Assembly (NCBI GenBank): GCA_001805845.1
Contig: MHHA01000014.1
Coordinates: 1-9,126, forward strand
Direction of reading: 5' to 3'
From: Omnitrophica WOR_2 bacterium RIFCSPLOWO2_12_FULL_46_30
GTDB lineage: Bacteria > Omnitrophota > Gorgyraeia > Gygaellales > UBA12090
Length of the DNA stretch: 9,126 bases
The translations under genes and the position numbers were made by a program. Within the stretch, counting starts at the first letter, position 1. Each line of letters opens with the position of its first letter. This document shows positions 6,042 through 9,126 of the stretch, one piece after another. Under the pieces are notes generated by a model that saw only the letters and a program-made list of their open reading frames with translations, was not told where the DNA came from and ran no database searches.

Positions 6042-7362
6042 GGTATATTCCGCTTAACATATGGGTAAAGACCTGGGCAATCTTTTCCAGGTCTTTTAAA
6101 GTCAGCTCGCAATCATCTAACTGGCCGTCAATAAACTTATTGTTGATAACCTTATGCACTACTTCTTCAATCTTTGCGGCCTTAGGTTCGCTGATTACTC
6201 TTGATGCCGCTTCAACCGAATCCGCAAGCAGCACAATCGCGGTCTCTTTTGAAGTAGGCCGCGGCCCGGGATAGCGAAAGCCTTCTTCATAGATTTTTTC
6301 ATCCTGTTCTATTTCTTCCAGCGCCTTGCGGTAAAAATAATAGACCAGGCCGTTGCCATGGTGCTGGGTTATAAAATCAATGATTGCCGGTTTGAGCCGG
6401 TATTTTCTCGCCAGCTCAATTCCTTCCTTGACGTGGTTCATAATAATCATTTTGCTCATTGAAGGAGCAAGGCCCGCGTGCTTGCTTAAAAGGCGCTGGT
6501 TTTCCATAAAATATTCAGGATGGGTGAGTTTCCCGATATCATGATAATAGGCGCCGATGCGCGCCAGCAAGGAGTTTGCCCCGATACTCTCCGCGGCCCG
6601 CTCGGCAAGGTTTCCCACCACTAGCGAGTGGTGGTATGTCCCGGGAGCTTCAAGTATCATTTTTTTCAATAAGGGATGGTTAAAGTCAGATAGCTCAAGC
6701 AGGCTGATATTGGTGACCACTCCAAAGAGATTTTCCAGGACCGGCAGCGTCCCTGCCACCACAATAGCGCAGATAATTCCGCTGTAGAAATTGGGGGCGA
6801 GAGATGAAAAGCTCGCAGGCGGATAGGCGAGTGCGTAAAGCAGCGATTGGATGATGCCGGATAGGCATCCCGCGCTTAAAATACGGCTCCTCTTTCTTAA
6901 GCCGAATACGAGAATCGCCGTAGCCATAGCCGTTATTAAAAAAATGAGGCTTAGATAGAGAGAACTGCCGGCAATGATTCCGGCATGATAGGAGGCCAAT
7001 ACGCAAAAAGCAAAGACAAGCTTGAGGTCGTTATAAAATATGGTTACATACATAGCCAGAGCCGTAACCGGTATATACGCTGCCGGTATGCGGTACTCTG
7101 TTAATTTGTAAGCGCTAAAGAGAAAGAGCACAAATAAAAAAATAAGTACAAGATAGTTATGCCGTTTATCCCGGGTAATCGCAGGCGGTGAAAATCTAAA
7201 ATATAAGATAAAGCTGACGAGCAGGAGTCCGCTTAAGATGTTTATATTAAAGGCGATGGGCAGGAGGATTAGTATTATACTGCTTACTAAAAGATATATC
7301 TGCGGCTGGTAACGAGCAATTCTATTTGAGTTCATAGAGTTCATAGAGTTCATAGAGTTCAT
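5935..7362 (-). CDS. 7TM-HD family membrane phosphohydrolase (PgpH-like), lacking the extracellular domain
   Basis: About 475 residues from the first ATG. After an M-N-S-repeat N-terminus come seven to eight hydrophobic segments (roughly 22-40, 42-58, 69-87, 95-111, 114-132, 134-154, 162-180, 192-212). A cytoplasmic HD domain follows: H244-H245, H274-D275-I-G-K, H310, H334-H335 and D381. This is the membrane-HD arrangement of PgpH, which hydrolyses cyclic di-AMP in Firmicutes; activity here is inferred. PgpH is usually near 700 residues with a large extracellular domain, which is missing. The position between phoH and ybeY is the classic one. The start is uncertain: four in-frame ATGs (7362, 7353, 7344, 7335) lie in a 9-base tandem repeat and no ribosome binding site precedes them. 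The C-terminal stretch after H-G-R-I-E-Y-P-E (441-448) is encoded in the same DNA as the start of ybeY. Confidence 0.9.
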   Translation of the reverse strand: MNSMNSMNSMNSNRIARYQPQIYLLVSSIILILLPIAFNINILSGLLLVSFILYFRFSPPAITRDKRHNYLVLIFLFVLFLFSAYKLTEYRIPAAYIPVTALAMYVTIFYNDLKLVFAFCVLASYHAGIIAGSSLYLSLIFLITAMATAILVFGLRKRSRILSAGCLSGIIQSLLYALAYPPASFSSLAPNFYSGIICAIVVAGTLPVLENLFGVVTNISLLELSDFNHPLLKKMILEAPGTYHHSLVVGNLAERAAESIGANSLLARIGAYYHDIGKLTHPEYFMENQRLLSKHAGLAPSMSKMIIMNHVKEGIELARKYRLKPAIIDFITQHHGNGLVYYFYRKALEEIEQDEKIYEEGFRYPGPRPTSKETAIVLLADSVEAASRVISEPKAAKIEEVVHKVINNKFIDGQLDDCELTLKDLEKIAQVFTHMLSGIYHGRIEYPEGNHHKQKGSRAAAFLPGQDKKLHPENL

Positions 7363-7376
7363 AAGTTTATAGAGTT
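7324..7376 (-). repeat. 9-base tandem repeat carrying the start codons of the 7TM-HD gene
   Basis: Three perfect AACTCTATG units lie at 7351-7359, 7342-7350 and 7333-7341 on the minus strand. They are flanked by degenerate units AACTCAAAT (7324-7332), AACTTATG (7360-7367, 8 bases) and AACTCTATA (7368-7376). Each perfect unit ends in an in-frame ATG, giving the protein start M-N-S-M-N-S. Because the unit is three codons long, copy-number change alters N-terminal length without breaking the frame. Confidence 0.85.
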
Positions 7377-7386
7377 AAACCAAAAT

Positions 7387-7434
7387 AACTCAATAAACTC
7401 AAAGACAACTCAATAAACTCAAAGACAACTCAAT
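7387..7434 (-). repeat. 20-base tandem repeat across the phoH stop codon (2.4 copies)
   Basis: A perfect period of 20 bases runs from 7387 to 7434, with the unit TTGAGTTGTCTTTGAGTTTA on the minus strand. The sub-motif TTGAGTT occurs five times, with alternating four- and two-base spacers. The array supplies the last PhoH residues (L-S-C-L) and its TGA stop (7419-7421) and most of the gap before the 7TM-HD gene. GAGTT recurs in the opposite orientation in the neighbouring 9-base array, so the two arrays are partly inverted relative to each other. Confidence 0.85.
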
Positions 7435-8348
7435 CGGGCGGTAGATATTTTCTCATAGGCGGCGATGATTTTCTGGACTAATTCGTGCCTGACCACATCT
7501 TTGCCGGTAAAATGGACAAATTTTATCCCTTGAATAGGTTTTAAGATGTCTATTGCCAGCACTAATCCAACGGGCGTTCCTCCCGGAAGGTCGCTCTGGG
7601 TAGTATCGCCGGTAATAACGGTTTTAGAATCAAAACCTAAGCGGGTAAGAAACATCTTCAGCTGTTCAACAGTGCAATTCTGCGCTTCATCAAGGATAAC
7701 AAAGGCATCGTTTAAGGTCCTGCCGCGCATAAAGGCTAAAGGCGCCACTTCAATGGTTCCTATTTCAATGTATTTTTCTATTCTGTCCGCATCCATCATA
7801 TCGTAGAGGGCATCGTAAAGCGGCCGCAGATACGGCAATATTTTTTCGTATAGAGTTCCCGGGAGATATCCTAAGGATTCTCCTGCTTCAAGAGCCGGCC
7901 GGGTAAGGATTATTCTGCGCACATATCCTTTTCGTAAGGCCTCAACTGCCATTGCCATAGCTAAGTAAGTTTTCCCGGTGCCTGCCGGGCCGACGCCAAA
8001 AACGATATCGTAATCCTTTATCGCCTGGACGTATTCACGCTGCGTGGAGCTTCTGGGGCCGATCGTCCTGCCTTTAAATGAAAAACCGATGTCCACTTTT
8101 TCAGCGTTAAAGCTTTGTTTCGGCCGATGGGTTTCTGCTGCTCGTCCCAAGCGGCTCTCGTTTAAGATATGCTCTATAATCGGCAGGGCGTTTTTAAGTT
8201 TTTTATTGCTGCCGGAGATTCTCAGGGTATCTAAGCGCAGGATAATTTTCACGCCCAGCTCTTTTTCTAAAATCGGAAGATTTTCATCCCGGGGGCCAAG
8301 GAGCGCCAGCGCCTCAGCGGCATTCTTTAACTTAATCTGCTTTTCCAT
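7419..8348 (-). CDS. phoH: PhoH family P-loop ATPase (YbeZ-like)
   Basis: A 309-residue cytoplasmic PhoH/YbeZ protein, an ATPase with a helicase-related core that works alongside YbeY in RNA metabolism. The N-terminal 80 residues form the small domain seen in YbeZ-type proteins. The ATPase core opens with S-T-Q-R-E-Y near 100-106, then Walker A G120-P-A-G-T-G-K-T127, T-R-P-A-L-E-A-G-E-S-L-G-Y-L-P-G at 149-164, Walker B F216-V-I-L-D-E221-A-Q-N, and T-G-D-T-T-Q-S-D-L-P at 246-255. Length is standard. The start at 8348 is bounded by an in-frame TAA three codons upstream; a weak AAAGG lies about 20 bases up. Both ends are embedded in tandem repeats: the ATG overlaps the last unit of a heptad array, and the C-terminal L-S-C-L plus stop come from a 20-base repeat. 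Its partner ybeY lies one gene downstream. Confidence 0.96.
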   Translation of the reverse strand: MEKQIKLKNAAEALALLGPRDENLPILEKELGVKIILRLDTLRISGSNKKLKNALPIIEHILNESRLGRAAETHRPKQSFNAEKVDIGFSFKGRTIGPRSSTQREYVQAIKDYDIVFGVGPAGTGKTYLAMAMAVEALRKGYVRRIILTRPALEAGESLGYLPGTLYEKILPYLRPLYDALYDMMDADRIEKYIEIGTIEVAPLAFMRGRTLNDAFVILDEAQNCTVEQLKMFLTRLGFDSKTVITGDTTQSDLPGGTPVGLVLAIDILKPIQGIKFVHFTGKDVVRHELVQKIIAAYEKISTARLSCL

Positions 8349-8401
8349 TACACATTAAACCATTACACCTTTCGTTACACGTTATACATTTAACATTACA
8401 C
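8347..8401 (-). repeat. Degenerate heptanucleotide repeat over the phoH start codon (7 units)
   Basis: Seven units fitting GTNTAAY or close to it lie on the minus strand at 8395-8401, 8388-8394, 8381-8387, 8374-8380, 8362-8368, 8354-8360 and 8347-8353. The first four are contiguous; a five-base and a one-base spacer interrupt the rest. Three units are exactly GTGTAAT. The A and T of the last unit are the first two bases of the phoH ATG, so the whole leader of phoH is made of this array. Confidence 0.75.
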
Positions 8402-8418
8402 AGAGTAATTGAGGGGTA

Positions 8419-8446
8419 AGATTAATATGATGCAATTCGTTAATCT
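8419..8446. repeat. Short inverted repeat at the end of the LysM lipoprotein gene
   Basis: AGATTAA (8419-8425) and TTAATCT (8440-8446) pair over a 14-base loop and include the LysM gene stop codon. It is AT-rich and lacks a T-run in transcript sense, so a terminator role is doubtful. The rest of the gap to phoH (8402-8418) shows no convincing promoter. Confidence 0.3.
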
Positions 8447-8991
8447 CTGGGTATCTTTAGCTCTTGTCCGGCGCGAAGCTTATCCGGGCTTTTGAGTTTG
8501 TCTTTATTCGCTTCAAAGAGCTTCGTCCATTTCCTGGTTGTTCCGTAGAATTGAGCAGAGATTTTTTGCAGGGTATCGTCTTTCTTGACTATGTAGGTAT
8601 CATATCCTGCCGCAGCCGCTCCTTGAGCTGATTCAGCTTGAGCCGGCTCAAGCGCCGGAGCCCTGCCTTCAACATAACCGCGGTTTCCTTCAAGCGGGAT
8701 ATCCTGCGCCTGCCGCTGTTCAATCGCTTCCGGAGGTTCTTTGAGTTTTTCAAATTTTACCGGGCTGCGCATTTCAATTTCTACAACCCTGGTGGTACGT
8801 TTGATGAATTTTTTTGGCGCCTGGGCGCCAGCCGGAGCAGAGCCGGTTAAATATCCTTGATTACCGCCTGCCTCCTGGTCAACCCTGTCTTTTACTGCCG
8901 AATATGTCCTTACTGTGCATCCGCTTAAAAATAGCATAATTAACAAACCTGATGCTGTAAGCTGTAAACCGTAAACCGTAAACTTTTTCAT
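8440..8991 (-). CDS. LysM-domain lipoprotein
   Basis: A 183-residue predicted cell-envelope lipoprotein. The signal peptide ends in lipobox L-S-G-C25. The middle is low-complexity, rich in Ala, Pro and Glu, and contains an internal duplication: G43-N-Q-G-Y-L-T-G-S-A-P-A54 and G102-N-R-G-Y-V-E-G-R-A-P-A113. The C-terminus (133-183) is one LysM domain, Y-I-V-K-K-D-D-T-L-Q-K-I-S through L-K-I-P-R-D, expected to bind peptidoglycan. I chose the ATG at 8991 because GAGGAGG stands 4-5 bases upstream and the product starts M-K-K, ideal for a signal peptide; an upstream in-frame ATG at 9024 lies in a hairpin arm and lacks a binding site. Codons 3-10 come from a heptad tandem repeat. Specific function is unknown; tethering the envelope to the cell wall is inference. 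It follows aspS by 52 bases. Confidence 0.88.
   Translation of the reverse strand: MKKFTVYGLQLTASGLLIMLFLSGCTVRTYSAVKDRVDQEAGGNQGYLTGSAPAGAQAPKKFIKRTTRVVEIEMRSPVKFEKLKEPPEAIEQRQAQDIPLEGNRGYVEGRAPALEPAQAESAQGAAAAGYDTYIVKKDDTLQKISAQFYGTTRKWTKLFEANKDKLKSPDKLRAGQELKIPRD
8957..8984 (-). repeat. Heptanucleotide tandem repeat in the LysM lipoprotein signal-peptide codons (4 units)
   Basis: Four contiguous 7-base units fit RGYTTAC on the minus strand: AGTTTAC (8978-8984), GGTTTAC (8971-8977), GGTTTAC (8964-8970) and AGCTTAC (8957-8963). A decayed fifth, AGCATCA, is at 8950-8956. They begin six bases after the ATG and encode F-T-V-Y-G-L-Q-L-T of the signal peptide. A change of one unit would frameshift the gene. 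Confidence 0.85.
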
Positions 8992-8994
8992 AAG

Positions 8995-9002
8995 CCCTCC
9001 TC
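8995..9002 (-). promoter_or_regulatory. Strong ribosome binding site of the LysM lipoprotein gene
   Basis: GAGGAGGG on the minus strand with only four bases (GCTT) before the ATG at 8991. It is the best Shine-Dalgarno match in the window and decides the start in favour of 8991 over the upstream ATG at 9024. Confidence 0.8.
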
Positions 9003-9015
9003 TAAATAGTGTGTT

Positions 9016-9040
9016 TTTCATCAAGCGCGGATTGATGAAA
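9016..9040. repeat. Hairpin between aspS and the LysM lipoprotein gene
   Basis: TTTCATCAA (9016-9024) and TTGATGAAA (9032-9040) form a perfect 9-bp stem with a seven-base GC-rich loop, starting 4 bases after the aspS stop. In transcript sense it is followed by AACACAC rather than a U-run, so it is not a classical terminator. It could act in mRNA processing or as a weak or factor-dependent end signal for aspS. Confidence 0.55.
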
Positions 9041-9043
9041 TTG

Positions 9044-9126
9044 TTATTTTTTGCAGACTAAGTTTAATTCGTTTAATTGTTTCGTTGTCGCTTCCCCCGG
9101 CGCGCCGGTCATAGGGCAGATTCCTT
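9044..9126 (-). CDS. aspS: Aspartyl-tRNA synthetase, C-terminal end
   Basis: Only the last 26 codons and the TAA stop lie in the window; the gene continues off the right edge. The visible peptide reads G-I-C-P-M-T-G-A-P-G-E, then T-K-Q-L-N-E-L-N-L-V. This matches the C-terminal end of bacterial AspRS, where D/P-x-M-T-G-A-P-S is followed by an amphipathic K/E-Q-L-x-E-L helix. The enzyme charges tRNA-Asp in the cytoplasm. Too short to say whether it is the discriminating or the Asp/Asn form. Identification rests on this short motif alone but the fit in frame and position is good. Confidence 0.8.
   Translation of the reverse strand, partial: GICPMTGAPGEATTKQLNELNLVCKK

Noticed and set aside
6615..6634. 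Eight-bp inverted repeat CCACCACT/AGTGGTGG inside the 7TM-HD gene.
   Set aside because: It encodes the conserved Y-H-H-S-L-V-V-G segment of the HD domain and arises from those codons (His-His and Val-Val); no independent role is needed.
7324..7434. Closely spaced repeats that could suggest a small CRISPR array.
   Set aside because: Units are 9 or 20 bases, with no unique spacers of 25-40 bases, and there are no cas genes; they are simple tandem repeats.
8402..8439. Possible promoter before phoH (TTGCAT and TATTAAT on the minus strand).
   Set aside because: The two boxes are only about two bases apart, not 16-18, so they cannot be a sigma70 pair.
1..9126. An undescribed defence, mobile or biosynthetic system.
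   Set aside because: All eleven genes have a recognised family, no nuclease-toxin, transposase, integrase or tailoring enzyme is present, and no sizeable non-coding region is left over.

Overview
The window is a dense, strictly co-oriented bacterial housekeeping segment: eleven genes, all on the minus strand, so transcription runs from right to left. The two end genes are cut by the window edges. No gap between genes exceeds about 91 bases, and there is no RNA gene, insertion sequence, CRISPR array or phage gene. Moderate base composition, the gene set (a LysM lipoprotein, a short 7TM-HD protein, NfnAB, a PolX) and the short tandem repeats at gene starts resemble genomes of uncultured lineages such as Omnitrophota (PVC-related). 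That placement is inference from memory, not a search result.

Reading in the direction of transcription: the tail of aspS (9044-9126), then a hairpin and a strong ribosome binding site, then a LysM lipoprotein (8440-8991). The phoH (7419-8348), 7TM-HD phosphohydrolase (5935-7362), ybeY (5595-6041) and recO (4799-5545) genes follow. This is the familiar phoH-pgpH-ybeY-recO neighbourhood of many bacteria, here without the era, dgkA or cdd genes that often sit between ybeY and recO. Next come panE (3852-4778), polX (2124-3845), apbE (1141-2127), nfnA (293-1138) and the first 97 codons of nfnB/gltD (1-293). From recO to nfnB the genes are 20, 6, -4, 2 and -1 bases apart, so they are probably one transcript.

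By function, phoH, 7TM-HD and ybeY belong to RNA/ribosome maturation and nucleotide signalling, and recO and polX to DNA repair. PanE makes pantoate for coenzyme A. NfnA and NfnB form an NAD(P)H/ferredoxin flavoenzyme, and ApbE attaches FMN covalently to exported or membrane redox proteins, so the left third looks like an electron-transfer module.

The protein content is ordinary. The unusual signal is in the DNA at gene boundaries. Five short tandem arrays of different sequence (three with a 7-base unit, one with 9 and one with 20) sit on gene starts or ends: in the signal-peptide codons of apbE and the LysM lipoprotein, over the start of phoH, over its stop, and over the start of the 7TM-HD gene. 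There is also an 18-base palindromic in-frame insertion in apbE, a pair of abutting hairpins between ybeY and recO, and a 107-base out-of-frame overlap between the 7TM-HD gene and ybeY. No undescribed multi-gene system is evident.
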